NCBI GenBank assembly: GCA_963989385.1
Contig: OZ022502.1
Span: 9,005,001-9,069,000 of the forward strand
Source of the DNA: Ctena decussata
Taxonomy: Eukaryota > Mollusca > Bivalvia > Lucinida > Lucinidae
Direction: 5' to 3'
Length of the DNA stretch: 64,000 nt
The notes below the pieces were generated by a model. That model saw only the letters and a list, made by a program, of their open reading frames with translations. It ran no database searches and was not told the origin of the DNA. The position numbers and the translations under genes were made by a program. Of the stretch, positions 25,479-33,000 are shown one piece after another (the stretch's first letter is position 1; every line of letters begins with the position of its first letter).

Positions 25479-28400
25479 GTTCGTGCATTGCCTGTTATTG
25501 ATATAGTTTGTGTGATGTTAAGGCTAGTTCCAAAATAAAAAGTAGAGGATAGGTAAAAAAGTTGTTTATTGTTTTTCGAATAAATTGTTCTTATTATCAA
25601 ACGTGTTGCTTTCGTTCGTATGTTGTGTGAGTGGTAATTGTTTTTGTTGAGTTAAACAACTAAGAGTCTGATGAACCAAGGCAGAACCAAGGGTGAGGGT
25701 TGGTCGACCACAAACTGAGCCCCCCAGCCCCCTGTAGTATCATTACTGGCCGTCCCAAGGCGGCAATTCTGTTTTGGTTGTTTTACGTCACTTACTTTGC
25801 ACGTAATCCATTGCATTCATACTTCCGTGATCATCCGTAAAATGACATTTCTTTTTTCAGTGAATCTAGCATTCACGAAAATGCGGCTATAAACCGAACT
25901 GGTATTTATATCTAAAAGTCTTATTTCAAAGGGAAAGAGCCCCTTATTATAAATAAAAAAAGCTAAAGTATGAAGATTCAAAATGTTAACCCCGCCTGAG
26001 CGGACAAAATAGGTAGAAGATTTAAGAAAACAACGAACATCGATGGTATATAATCAGGTGCTGTACAATGTCAAGTGTTTCCTGTTTGTTAACCAGTCTT
26101 CTAAGAAACTGAGAAAATTCGTTTTTATTCTTCGTTTGTGGTCAGAATGTTTACTTTTCAAAGTAATGACAAAACTTTTCAGTCTATTTTATAATTGGCA
26201 TTGGCATTGGCATTAGGCCCCAGAGAGTCCGCAGCTGATTTCATCTATTAGTATACGAATATCCATTCAATGAAGGTATTTAACGTGATTTCGACTAATT
26301 CACATCTGTCATCGAACCAATCCATATCTATGATGTACAACTGAATATATGAATATATGTACTGCATGAATAATTTTTGTAATGAGGACTGTGTCTTTGA
26401 AATTTCGTATAACCGCGTGATGGGAAAATTGTGTTGACTGGATACCATCTTGATATGCTCAGATCTCCTGGTGCATGTGTCCAGCGCAGTGATACAGTGA
26501 CTACTCAGATATTGTGGAATCTAAAATGTGTTGATTATATTTCGCATGAATGCTGCTTGATTAACCCTTGACCTGCCAAGTGTCGGTTTAAGAGGGTAGG
26601 TCTTTTTGGGAGCCTGTCAGACACGTTAGACACCGAGTACATCCCAACAGTGAAGGGTGCACTACAAAAGAGGGGATCTGCACTCTAATAGAGCGAGGTT
26701 TTACCAACTTCACTGGTATTGTAGATATTTAAACACCGAAATTACGTAAAAAATAATGTTTTTATTCAGTGTCAGCAATTGCAGGGGGGCACCTTTACAG
26801 GGTTGAACCTGAATTTCTGGCAAATAGACTTGATCCATGTATACTGCTTCTTTTGATAAACGTTCAGCAATAACACCGGGCCTAAGCCAGGCAATTGCAT
26901 TTTTTCCTACAAAGCATACATTAACGTCTAATGTCTTGATATTTTTAGCTCACCTGAGCCAGCGGCTCCGGGGGAGCTTATAGGATGGTAAGGCTCCGGC
27001 GTCCGGCGTCCGTTGTCCGTCCGTCCGTCCGTCCACAATTTCGAACGACTTCTCCTCTGAAACCGCAAAATTGGTATATACAGTCATCTGAATGAGTATA
27101 TGAAAATTTATGCATACAAGAGGTCAAGGTCATTGTTTGACCTTAGACCCTGGTCTCAAATATTTAGACAATTTCACACATCTCCTCAAAAGCCACTGGG
27201 CCAATTGTAACCAAATTTCATACAGAGTCTCTAGGGGGCAGGGGAACAAAAATTTGTTCAAACGGACTGGGTCACATGACCAACATGGTCGCCATGTCCA
27301 TATATGGCAAAATTCTTTAAAAATCTTCTTCTCAGAACCAATAGGCCAATGGCCTTGAAACTTGGTATGTAGCATCAGGTACACGAGTGCTACAAAGATT
27401 GTTCAAATTATGACCTTAGGTTGACCTTTACCTTTTTTGCGGTAAGGTCAAATTCGCTTTCTTCTAGCCTTTATATCGGAAAATGCCAGAACACAAGATT
27501 TCTTGAAAACTGTTGAAGATTTTGACCTGAAAATTGGTATATACAGTCACCTTAATGAATACATGAAAATTAATGCGTACAAGAGGTCAAGGTCATTGTT
27601 TGACCTTTGACCCTGGTCTCTCATATTTTGACAATTTCACACATCTCCTCAAAAGCCTCTGGGCCAATTGTAACCAAATGTCATATGGAGCCTCAAGGGG
27701 CTGAGGGAATGTATATTTGTTCAAAGGGACCTAGTCACATGATCAACATGGCCGCCATGCCCATATATGGTAAAAACCTAGAAAAATCTTCTTCTCCAGA
27801 ACAAAGAGGCCGATGGCCTTGAAACTTGGTATGTAGCATCAGGTACGCAAGTACTACCAAGATTATTCAAATTATGACCTTGGGTTGACGTTGACCTTTT
27901 TTACGGTAAAGTCAAATTTGCTTTTTGTAGCTTTTATATGGGAAATGCTAGAACATAAGATTTCTTGGAAACTGTCGAAGATTAGACCTGAAAATTAGCA
28001 TATACAGTCTTCTTAATGAGTACATGAAAATTTGTATGTACAAGAGATCAAGGTCATTCTTTGACCTTAGACCCTGGTCTCTCATATTTTGACAATTTCA
28101 CACATCTCCTCAAAAGCCACTGGACCAATTGTAACCCAATTTTATACAGAGCCTCTGAGGGCTGAGGGAACGAAAATTTGTTCAAACAGTCTTTGTCACA
28201 TGACCAACATGGCCGCCATGCCCATATATGGCAAAAACCTTTCAAATCTCCTCTCAAGAACCAAGTGATCGATGGCCTTGAAACTTGGTATATAGCATCA
28301 GGTACTTGAGTACTATCAAGATTGTTCAAATGATGACCTTTGGCTGACCTTGAGCTTTTTTAAGGCAAGGTCAAGTATGGGAAAATGGTAGAACATAAGA

Positions 28401-29937
28401 CTTTATGGCAACTTTAGAAGATTTTGGCCTAAAAATTGGTATATACAGTCGTCTTAGGTAGTACATGGAAGATTTGCGGGTACAAGAGGTAAAGGTCATC
28501 CTTTGACCTCTGACCCAGGTCTCTCATATTTTGACAGTTTAAGACACCTCCTCAAAAGCCACAGGGCTAATTGTAACCAAATATCATACACAGCCTCCAG
28601 GGGCTGATGGAACAAAAATTTATCAAGCAGTCTAGGTCACATGACCTACAAGGCCACCATACTCAGGTGAGCGATTCAGGCCTCATGACCCTCTTGTTGT
28701 AAATGTGTTTTTAAGTGTTTTTATGGTTTCCGGTTAACCACGTTACCTCCATATTGGGACGTTACGTGACCTTCGGCCTTCCGAAACATGGCCGCTTACA
28801 CCTTGTCGTAACTTAGTGACAATATCGCCAAAATCGGTAAGGATTTGTGGAATTTTTGGTTTCTTAGGTAGAGATAACAGATTATAGGGTCAGGTGAACT
28901 ACTTATGCCGCATGAAAATGGCTTATAATGCCAGTTCACGAATGCCTTAGTACACATTTTCTTTTTATATACTCTCTAACTTACTGTAAAACACTTATAT
29001 TTGGTGGTCACTATATTTTGGCGCTATTGGCGGAAAAGAAGAACATCGCCAAATTAAAATGCCGCCAATTTAAATTGGATGATCTTGAAAGCAAAACACT
29101 ACCTTGACATATAATTCATTCCCTCTTCCATAAAGTCAAGGTCAGTGCACATCACATATAATAGACCACAAGAAGACCCGAAGCTAACAGCAAGCGGGAG
29201 GACACAGAGTGTGAAAATGTTTGACATGCCACCCTGATTAGTACCAGAAAGCAAAGCTGGTGTAAATGATATTTGTTCAAATTCTATAACGTCCAGAAAT
29301 AAGACAAAAACACAAGATTTTTAACGCTTCGACGTTCGTCTTCTTTAGAAACTAGGCCGTATTCTAATTCTATATACACATAATGATGCCAAGATGATTA
29401 CATCAGAAGCAACATAATATAAGGAATTGAGCTGTATTTACTAAGACAATGTAAAGCTTGGACTCAAGTGGCCCATGTCGTATAACGTCAGCAGATTCAG
29501 CATCTTTATTTTTTCTATTTTCAGAGATCACAAATCCGCCAAAATAAAAATCCACCAAATGGTCCATCTATAAAAACCGCCAAATTTTGCTGCCGCCAAA
29601 TATAAGTGTTTTACAGTAATTTTCATTATTGTTTCAGCAAGTTCGGGAGGGCCTTCTTTTTGAATCCGATTCTTCAGAGGAAGTTTCAAGTACTAATTCG
29701 TCTTCCTGTTCATCTGACTCGTTGGACGATACGGACAGCTGCAGGCGTGATAGCGGGATGGCCGAAAGTTTGCCAACCTCAGAAGATATGAATCTATCAC
29801 TGGGTAACATGTCACTTCGACAGGAATCAACGGAAAGTGATGTCTTTCTTCTACAGTCTGAGCAGGATGATCACGACAAGAGACGGAAGTCATTCAAAAG
29901 ACAGAGGTCACCTGAAACAGATTTACAAATTACTTGA
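841..29937 (+). CDS. DED-like / NB-ARC / TPR STAND ATPase gene (9 visible exons, 5' incomplete)
   Basis: Nine exons (841-1156, 2328-2436, 5090-5217, 12317-12423, 13787-13921, 14676-15985, 16357-16532, 21935-22110, 29638-29937) join in phase with GT-AG borders into 918 codons plus a stop. Counting from base 841, residues ~1-75 resemble the later helices of a death-effector domain, residues 111-119 are a Walker A loop (GQGGMGKTT), 189-193 a Walker B strand (IILLD), 223-228 an LLVTSR sensor-type motif, and 281-286 GNSPLA, the GxP motif. A winged-helix SYDSL element and an LHPLV motif in the MHD position follow. Residues ~510-760 are TPR-like and the last ~100 are Ser/Asp/Glu-rich. STAND proteins of this layout (APAF-1, NLR, NB-ARC-TPR) oligomerise on ATP binding and recruit death-fold partners; a role in immunity or cell death is inferred. 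The first exon here opens at a splice acceptor, so the start codon probably lies upstream of the window. Confidence 0.85.
1162..1400. mobile_element. Palindromic MITE, family A (copy 1)
   Basis: A ~238-bp near-perfect inverted repeat whose ends read tgagccgcgacacgagaaaa and its complement. Internally both arms carry the same 'cagatcagcctgggcat' segment. Five more copies occur at 2602, 4521, 4837, 58350 and 59541. It has no coding capacity. It begins only ~5 bases after the donor of the first visible exon, so intron bases beyond about +5 are MITE sequence. Confidence 0.85.
1401..2327. other. Remainder of intron 1, nothing recognised
   Basis: Short open frames around 1827-2183 have no recognisable similarity and no flanking splice sites that fit the STAND reading frame. 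The stretch ends in a pyrimidine- and A-rich acceptor (attttag, 2321-2327). Confidence 0.5.
2328..2436 (+). CDS. STAND gene exon 2: Walker A (P-loop)
   Basis: Acceptor attttag and donor gtaaga. Entered in phase 1, it encodes IWICGQGGMGKTTLANEV followed by a Tyr/Phe-rich helix. The Walker A loop has the conserved Lys and following Thr, so nucleotide binding should be intact. It leaves in phase 2, matching the next exon. Confidence 0.9.
2461..2600. mobile_element. acatatg-hairpin element (copy 1)
   Basis: Contains cagtgctccagataag, then aaacatatg with a hairpin around cgtctcgccgagacg, then an aaataagaaaaaat tail. The same modules occur in the insertion at 52713-52920. It starts ~24 bases after the donor of exon 2. 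Confidence 0.6.
2602..2839. mobile_element. Palindromic MITE, family A (copy 2)
   Basis: Same inverted arms as the copy at 1162, about 238 bp, lying directly after the acatatg-hairpin element in intron 2. Confidence 0.85.
2840..3769. other. Intron 2 sequence, nothing recognised
   Basis: Overlapping open frames on both strands at 3288-3665 lack recognisable domains or matching splice sites. No repeat copy was noticed elsewhere in the window. Confidence 0.4.
3770..4110. repeat. Dispersed repeat sharing segments with 63050-63250
   Basis: Contains 'gtttattgggtgtcataatc', 'cctattatgcaacagt' and 'gggccataaaaccgccggg', all recognisable in similar order around 63070-63170. The phrase 'ataatcctattat-caacag' occurs twice within this copy (near 3797 and 3960), hinting at an internal duplication. 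Edges are uncertain. Confidence 0.45.
4171..4280. mobile_element. Small foldback element rich in GACGTC sites
   Basis: A 110-bp palindrome with ends tcccagcgggcacatgacgt and its near complement. About nine acgtc/gacgt motifs are present, including two perfect TGACGTCA octamers at 4185-4192 and 4196-4203. TGACGTCA is the consensus CREB/ATF site; whether it functions here is unknown. Confidence 0.75.
4521..4741. mobile_element. Palindromic MITE, family A (copy 3, diverged)
   Basis: Shorter and more diverged than the others, but keeps 'aaaccaacaaagtggcatg' and the complementary right end. It sits in intron 2. Confidence 0.75.
4837..5074. mobile_element. Palindromic MITE, family A (copy 4)
   Basis: Full-length copy whose right end is only 15 bases before exon 3. 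The usual branch-point zone of intron 2 must therefore lie in the MITE arm. Confidence 0.85.
5090..5217 (+). CDS. STAND gene exon 3: NB-ARC helices after the P-loop
   Basis: Acceptor ctatag (to 5089) and donor gtataa. Completing the split Lys codon from exon 2, it encodes GKDVAADVAREMLMAMQEYS and continues to QQLAGSG. This is the helical segment between Walker A and Walker B in NB-ARC proteins. It leaves in phase 1, fitting exon 4. Confidence 0.85.
5309..6290. mobile_element. Helitron-like tandem-repeat element, family 1 (copy 1)
   Basis: Ends atgcccccgcc (5309-5319) and ggcgggggcat (6261-6271) are exact inverted repeats. Between them are a G run, the 'catatagtatc' motif and four to five diverged ~150-170-bp monomers, each starting near 'atggtttccgttc' and containing 'tattgaattcatattttata'. 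A GTGTCC-TAT-GGACAC hairpin follows the right end. A second copy is at 39186. Non-autonomous; encodes nothing credible. Confidence 0.7.
6078..6309. repeat. ~230-bp direct repeat, left copy, flanking the LINE
   Basis: Nearly identical to 11229-11463 apart from a 9-bp indel, homopolymer-length changes and a few substitutions. The match runs past the end of the family 1 element into unique flank ('aatgagactccccagattg'). This points to duplication of one locus rather than two independent element copies. Confidence 0.75.
6468..7302 (-). pseudogene. LINE ORF2 C-terminal region with CCHC knuckle
   Basis: Two overlapping frames (7302 to ~7050, then 7082 to 6468) form one original region split by a frameshift. 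The last part contains CFNCHSTVGSEQHVLLKC, a CX2CX8HX4C knuckle seen at the C-terminus of many LINE ORF2 proteins. Confidence 0.8.
7103..8450 (-). pseudogene. LINE ORF2 reverse transcriptase domain, broken
   Basis: Recognisable RT blocks in order: GLDEIPTEVLK, SYRGISL, EQNGFRKSRSTLDHL, INFSKAYDSIP, GLKQGCLLSPLLFNLY and YADDVILFAD. The YADD metal-binding pair is present. An in-frame TAG (7706-7708) lies a few codons before YADD. A frameshift near 8450 separates the RT from the upstream linker, and another near 7240 precedes the thumb region. Confidence 0.9.
9200..9966 (-). pseudogene. LINE ORF2 endonuclease domain, broken
   Basis: Begins with FWNIRGW, the typical first strand of the exonuclease-endonuclease-phosphatase fold. 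It continues with AETHLVG, SGGVGFLI, CGDFNSR and finally VVDYCLVG, matching the metal- and substrate-binding motifs of APE-type LINE endonucleases. A stop (TAA) precedes AETHL, and a frameshift near 9365 separates the CGDFNSR part from the remainder. Confidence 0.8.
9974..10993 (-). pseudogene. LINE ORF1 (coiled-coil RNA-binding protein), one in-frame stop
   Basis: About 340 codons starting MASSSKNSDK. Residues ~25-95 are heptad-like (coiled coil); a central region resembles the RRM/CTD part of LINE ORF1 proteins. The last ~80 residues are Arg/Ser/Asn-rich and basic, typical of nucleic-acid chaperones. A TAG at 10220-10222 interrupts the frame before the basic tail; the same frame continues to 9974. 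Confidence 0.75.
11229..11463. repeat. ~230-bp direct repeat, right copy, flanking the LINE
   Basis: Right partner of 6078-6309. It includes the family 1 right end (ggcgggggcat, 11415-11425) and the following unique flank, then diverges at 'gtggaaaggg'. Its position immediately outside the LINE 5' end fits an unusually long target-site duplication. Confidence 0.75.
11464..12316. other. Rest of intron 3, nothing recognised
   Basis: AT-rich DNA without repeats matched elsewhere in the window or believable coding frames. It ends at the acceptor ttgtag (12311-12316). Confidence 0.5.
12317..12423 (+). CDS. STAND gene exon 4: Walker B
   Basis: Acceptor ttgtag, donor gtgagt. In the phase left by exon 3 it encodes GTETIILLDSIEDTLQ and ends LLQGLPPT. 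IILLD is a canonical Walker B strand, its Asp coordinating Mg2+. Leaves in phase 0. Confidence 0.9.
12433..12648. mobile_element. Palindromic MITE, family B (copy 2)
   Basis: A ~216-bp inverted repeat with arms built on 'gtcgggtaaattcggacagc' and a central hairpin (gagacggct...agccgtctc). It begins about 10 bases after the exon 4 donor. Related copies lie at 1, 54972, 55251 and 58782. Confidence 0.85.
12702..13023 (+). repeat. Pair of ~62-bp direct repeats (12702-12766 and 12962-13023)
   Basis: Both copies contain 'atgttctataaaagggttat' and 'aaggatcacaccaaagaact' and are almost identical, 260 bp apart. The spacer holds 'cggccaattaggcctcatca' and a weak coding-like stretch. Possibly part of an unrecognised element. 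Confidence 0.7.
13141..13716 (+). pseudogene. RTE-type LINE 3' remnant, split by a SINE
   Basis: The left part (13141-13200) and right part (13467-13716) join across the SINE into one frame ending in KRMCEDNMKEWTGMDFAST and RAAEDRTMWKRI. The 'DN-KEWTG...AAEDR--W' pattern is the usual C-terminus of RTE-clade ORF2 proteins. The rest of the element is absent here; a relative is at 53560-54520. Confidence 0.75.
13201..13466 (-). mobile_element. tRNA-derived SINE with 13-bp target-site duplication
   Basis: On the minus strand the head reads ccggtccgggtagcgcaatc and contains an A box (TAGCGCAATCGG) and a perfect B box (GGTTCGAATCC), the internal Pol III promoter. The anticodon arm is imperfect (six-base loop between GAC and GTC), so this is a tRNA-like SINE head and not a working tRNA gene. 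A ~190-bp unrelated body follows, ending in catcaaatcaaccaa. The direct repeat caataattctaaa flanks it at 13188-13200 and 13467-13479. Confidence 0.85.
13787..13921 (+). CDS. STAND gene exon 5: sensor strand (LLVTSR)
   Basis: Acceptor tttaag, donor gtaagt, 45 codons in phase 0. It encodes VKLLVTSRTEIQ and then LDLQPFPYEDAVELLRK. LLVTSR corresponds to the LLTTR/sensor I motif of NB-ARC ATPases, and the following L-x-PFP-ED helix is the typical start of the ARC1 subdomain. Confidence 0.9.
13922..14675. other. Intron 5: (att)n microsatellite and a short dispersed repeat
   Basis: An (att)n run at 14132-14162. Bases 14455-14515 contain 'ctctgctcttgaagga' and 'agattttaattt', recurring near 31805, 33630 and 34120. 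Otherwise unremarkable; ends at acceptor tccag (14671-14675). Confidence 0.6.
14676..15985 (+). CDS. STAND gene exon 6: GxP, winged helix and start of TPR array
   Basis: The largest exon, 436 full codons, between ttccag and gtaagt. The early part carries SGNSPLAIRVIS (the GLPLA-type GxP motif of ARC1), then IKYSYDSLDEKHKTYLLTLS, the winged-helix/ARC2 signature, and LYCLHPLV, where a conserved His sits in the MHD position. After a helical linker, pairs such as YLTKGRIYNSKKNYTDAEEA and LGNTYFNLKNYRQSLKYH are TPR units. No indels or stops, so the gene looks under constraint. Confidence 0.92.
15990..16060. repeat. (tc)n microsatellite at the start of intron 6
   Basis: Pure and interrupted tctctc runs begin two to five bases after the donor of exon 6. 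Confidence 0.9.
16357..16532 (+). CDS. STAND gene exon 7: TPR unit
   Basis: Acceptor aaccag, donor gtaaat. It encodes RRMGKYDEAIADAKEAVKLR followed by SLVTDAYYCVANVLY, a textbook TPR helix pair. Phase 1 exit matches exon 8. Confidence 0.88.
16533..18892. other. Intron 7, left part, nothing firmly recognised
   Basis: No coding frames fit the gene. Bases 18230-18720 show weak internal repetition ('gatatatcattgg' and 'catatatcgttgg' with similar context), perhaps a decayed tandem-repeat element. 'agcgtcaagggaaaactta' at 17635 resembles the ends of the TIR element at 38500. Confidence 0.45.
18893..21500. mobile_element. Helitron-like tandem-repeat element, family 2
   Basis: Starts 'tatatccccgctttgaaaa' and ends 'aagcgggggtata' (21474-21486), so the subterminal sequences are inverted repeats. 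The right end is followed by hairpin TCGGA-TTC-TCCGA (21478-21490), then CTAG (21496-21499) and T, the layout of Helitron 3' termini. The body is about a dozen ~165-175-bp monomers around 'tttggtatacaggtt' and 'gttgtatcgtgggat'. A second left end at 19659, followed by a gtccgtcc-rich tract, shows one element nested in or joined to another. Confidence 0.7.
21501..21934. other. Intron 7, right part
   Basis: A 68-codon open frame at 21564 shows no recognisable domain. The stretch ends in a good pyrimidine tract and acceptor tttcag (to 21934). Confidence 0.5.
21935..22110 (+). CDS. STAND gene exon 8: C-terminal helical region
   Basis: Acceptor ttttcag, donor gtaata. It encodes SRREMVKQAYAVCIEIENQI then DILVLYTDIVTKLKRQNIKA, helical and probably the last repeat or a capping helix. 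Entry phase 1 and exit phase 0 fit the neighbours. Confidence 0.85.
22111..23642. other. Intron 8, first part, nothing firmly recognised
   Basis: AT-rich DNA with a family A-like phrase ('agtctgatcagagccttcac' near 22345) but no full MITE. No credible exons. Confidence 0.45.
23643..23720 (-). mobile_element. LINE 3'-end fragment with attga tail
   Basis: 'ttcaattcaattcaatttat' mirrors the 3' terminus of the LINE at 6312-6334, including the following ttatt. This is likely a severely 5'-truncated insertion of a related element. Confidence 0.55.
23880..25160 (+). pseudogene. Penelope-like reverse transcriptase relic
   Basis: Read across several frames: GFRASSLSTYD, FFTSEAVRSYNLWSCQKVCE, VGIPMGTYCAPLVDDIF (the GIPMGTNCAPL RT block), then LLNIDSNFF and YPSELRLDKASVSDTEAS. 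Further on are STKICDKRE and GLKTFLPQGLSEPEFYGDL, and finally TVGRASDYMKAQT. The order fits the RT of a Penelope-like element as seen in many invertebrates. Multiple frameshifts and stops and a short deletion around the catalytic aspartates make it inactive. No GIY-YIG endonuclease was seen. The exact class remains an inference. Confidence 0.7.
25300..25790 (-). repeat. Dimeric dispersed repeat, 'cttgggacgg' family (inverted copy) with (tg)n
   Basis: Two related units (25300-25500 and 25655-25790) contain, on the minus strand, the 'gccgccttgggacggccagt'-type core and the 'ggttcatcagactcttagtt'-type end. They match the pair at 42480-43008. A pure (tg)n run lies at 25431-25472 inside the first unit. 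Possibly SINE- or MITE-derived. Confidence 0.6.
25791..26934. other. Intron 8, nothing recognised
   Basis: AT-rich, with a ggcatt trinucleotide-like run near 26195-26215. No coding signal or repeat partner noticed. Confidence 0.4.
26935..28696. mobile_element. Helitron-like tandem-repeat element, family 3 (copy 1)
   Basis: Left end contains agctcacctgag, right end ctcaggtgagc followed by a decayed hairpin and ctcttgtt. After a gtccgtccgtcc tract are four ~455-bp monomers (starting near 27069, 27530, 27990 and 28437), each with 'ttggtatatacagtc', 'caaggtcattgtttgacc', 'caatttcacacatctcctca' and 'catgaccaacatgg'. Open frames on either strand follow the repeats and are not genes. Confidence 0.75.
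28981..29619. mobile_element. TIR element (MITE) next to the last exon
   Basis: Ends tactgtaaaacacttatatt and its complement at 29598-29619, about 24 bp of near-perfect terminal inverted repeat, with TA/TTA at both ends as in Tc1/mariner-type insertions. Each end is followed by 'ccgccaaatt'-like motifs. The right end is ~19 bases before exon 9. Confidence 0.8.
29638..29937 (+). CDS. STAND gene exon 9 (terminal): acidic Ser-rich tail
   Basis: Acceptor gtttcag (to 29637), phase 0, 99 codons and TGA. The product begins QVREGLLFESDSSEEVSS, is strongly Ser/Asp/Glu-rich with many possible CK2 sites, then turns basic (KRRKSFKRQR, possibly a nuclear-localisation-like cluster) just before the stop. 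It has no recognised fold and is probably disordered. Confidence 0.8.
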   Translation, partial: QVREGLLFESDSSEEVSSTNSSSCSSDSLDDTDSCRRDSGMAESLPTSEDMNLSLGNMSLRQESTESDVFLLQSEQDDHDKRRKSFKRQRSPETDLQIT

Positions 29938-30056
29938 TCAGATTAGTTATCTAGTATAGTAAAGCAGATTAGGTGTATCCGGTTTGCTAATTTTCACACA
30001 CTGCATTCGTCGAACCAGATGGAGGCATTCGTCGAACCGGATAAGCTGTTGTTCTG
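29938..30056. other. 3' flank of the STAND gene
   Basis: Short 3' region with no AATAAA signal seen before the next repeat element begins; the transcript may continue into that element. Two 'cattcgtcgaacc' phrases sit 23 bases apart near 30005 and 30028. Confidence 0.4.
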
Positions 30057-33000
30057 GTTAGCTCACCTGTGCTGAAGGCTCAGGACGGGTCCTTTCGTCC
30101 GTCCGTTCACAATTTCAAATGACTCTTCTCCTCTGAAACCACTGGGCCAATTGTAACAAATTTCATATACAGACCGAGGACTTGCGGGATTTTTTTTTTA
30201 TCAAATGGTCCGCGTCACAAGACCAACATAGCCGTCATGGCAATATTTGGTAGAAATCTTTCAAATATCTTCTATTCCAGAACCAACAGACCAATGGCCG
30301 TTTAACTTAGTATGTAGAAATGGGTACTCAAGCGCAGCCAAAAATGTTCAAATGATGATCTTGTGTCGATCGTGACCTTTTTAGAACAACATCAAATTTA
30401 GATTCAGGTTGATCTACATGGAAATTATTGAAGATTTGGGCATAAAAATGGTGAATTCAGTTATGAAGATTTTTAGTGCACGAGAGGTTAAGGTCATTCT
30501 TTGACCATTGACCCAGGTCTCATATTTCGACAATTTCAAACATCTTCTCCACTGAGCGGATTGATACCACATTTCATACAGAGGCTCCAGAGTTTAGAGA
30601 ACAAAATTTGTTAGAATGGATCAGTTGGCATGACCAACATGGCCGTCACACCCTTATATTTGAAACCTTCAATAATCTTCTTTAGAACCAATTAATCGAT
30701 GGCTTTGAAAATTGGTATTTATCACTGGGTACTAGAGTTCTACTAAGATTGTTCAAATGATGACTTTGGGTTGACCTTGACTCTTTTGGCGGCAACGTCA
30801 AAATTGCTTTCTGGTACTTTTATATGAGAAAATGTCAGAGGAATTATAAAAGATTTATCAAAAACGATCTTAATGAGTACATGAAGATTTGGGAGACTAC
30901 AAAATGTGAAGGTCATTCTTTGACTTTTGACCAACATCTCAAAGTTCTTCAAGTCCCGCATATTTCAACAATTTCAAATACGTAAAACTAATTTCATATA
31001 TAAAGCGGGAAATGAAACTTTGACCAACATGTCAGCCACATCCATATATGTTGAAAACCCCTAAAAATCTCTTGTTTAGGACCATTGACGGATGGCTTTG
31101 AAAATTGGTATGTATCAGCGGGTAGTCAATGACTACCAAGATCGTTCAAAAATGATTTTGGTTTGATCTTTATCTTTTTACTGCAAGGTCAAATTTGCTT
31201 TCTTGTGTTTTAATATGGCAACATTGTAGAACATAAGAATTTATGGAATCTGTTGAAGTTTTTTTGTAAAAATGAGTTTCCAGTCAACGCAATAAGTACC
31301 TGAAGATTTTCTGTACAAGATGTCAGGGTCGTTTTTTAACTTTGACCAATGCTGTCATATTCGACGGTTTTAGGGCGCTTCAAAACTATGATCAAATAGT
31401 CGCGGTCACATTACCAACAAATCTGCTATACCCATAGAGCTATATGAAAAAAAAATATTAGTATCTTAAAAATCTTTTTCTCCAAAAACATGTCAGCTGA
31501 TGTCCCTGAAACTTGATGTTCACCATTTGGTGTTCAAGTTCTAACCAGAGTATTCAAATGATGACCTTGGATTTGCCTTGACCTTTTTATGACAAGGTCA
31601 GTTTTGTTTTCTATTGTTTTATATGGAGAATGTTAGACCATAAGGCTTCACGAAAGTTAAACTATAAGATCTTCTGCGCTTGATTCAAAAGATTGATGGC
31701 CATGAAACCTTGTATATTGCATTGGGCACAAGAGTTGTATCAAATATATTCAAATGATAATCTTGGTTTGACTTGAGTGTTATATGAGAAAATGCTATAT
31801 TTTTGAAGACTTTATTTCATTTGAATGTGATCTCTTCTCTTGAAGGGACTCTTTAAGATTTTAATTTGAATTCACTGCAGCAGGTGTTGTGCAGTGTGGC
31901 GGCCAAAACACGCATCCCCGTACATCATTCATAGTGCAGTTGTTAGGACTTGGCAGTGGTAACAAGAAAGATAGAAGAAAACCAGTAGGAAAACTGTTTT
32001 AAAACTTAACAAAATTTATTTACATGTACATCAGAATAAAACAATCATTAATCAATCGAAAATCGAAAAAAAATATAACTTACAGTACCTTGTTTTATTC
32101 TGAATGTTCCTCAGAATGTTCCAAACGCAAGTCTTTTAAGAGTAAAGTAAAACGAGAGGAAATGATCGATGCTTAATACAATCAAATCCCACATTCCGCT
32201 CTCAAAACCAATAGAGACAGAAGCACATACACACAGAAATTGACACATCTTTACGAAAGACACGCACAGTAAACCGAATGAGCAGCTCTTTCCCTAACAG
32301 TATGTCATTCAGCTACCCCAAAAACAGCATCAACATCTTTTTTTACTTACTTTTTATCTTACTTACACAGAAGGCAGATTAGGCAACAATACAGGTGACC
32401 AAATCGCCAGAGACCATAAACAAGCGGACACAGCACAATGTAACATCAAAGAACCGCAACAGAAGTACCGCATTGGAATGGTCAGCAATGGATTACTTGG
32501 GGGGGGGCTTAAACTGGTTTTACTGGGCCCAAACCTCGCCCCCTGCTTCTGCAGCAGTTTGAAACATTAAGTTAGCGGTTTGGTCCGCATGAAGGTTTCC
32601 TAACTCATCAATGGATCATCACCGGAAACAAACAAATCACGGATAAGGCGTATGATGAATCAGAGATGAGAACTAAACGGAAAGAATGTATTGCAACACC
32701 AGGAGACTCCTGGGAAGTCAGACAACACCACTGAAATACCGGAGCAAAAGAAAACTATCAGTTGAACCTCGAATAACCAAGCAACAGAAAAGGCATACTC
32801 TGGCCCCAACCAACTAAATCAAGTAGCTTTATGTCAGTTCTGATCCAAGAAATTTAAGTCAGTTTTAAACGCACAAAGTGCCAATCCAAAATAAATCCAA
32901 GAAGAAAGTCACAAAGTAATCCAGTATATTTAAATTCCTGTTTTAACTTATTCAATTATAGACCGGTGAAAGTTTACAAAGATACCCATATTAAAATTTG

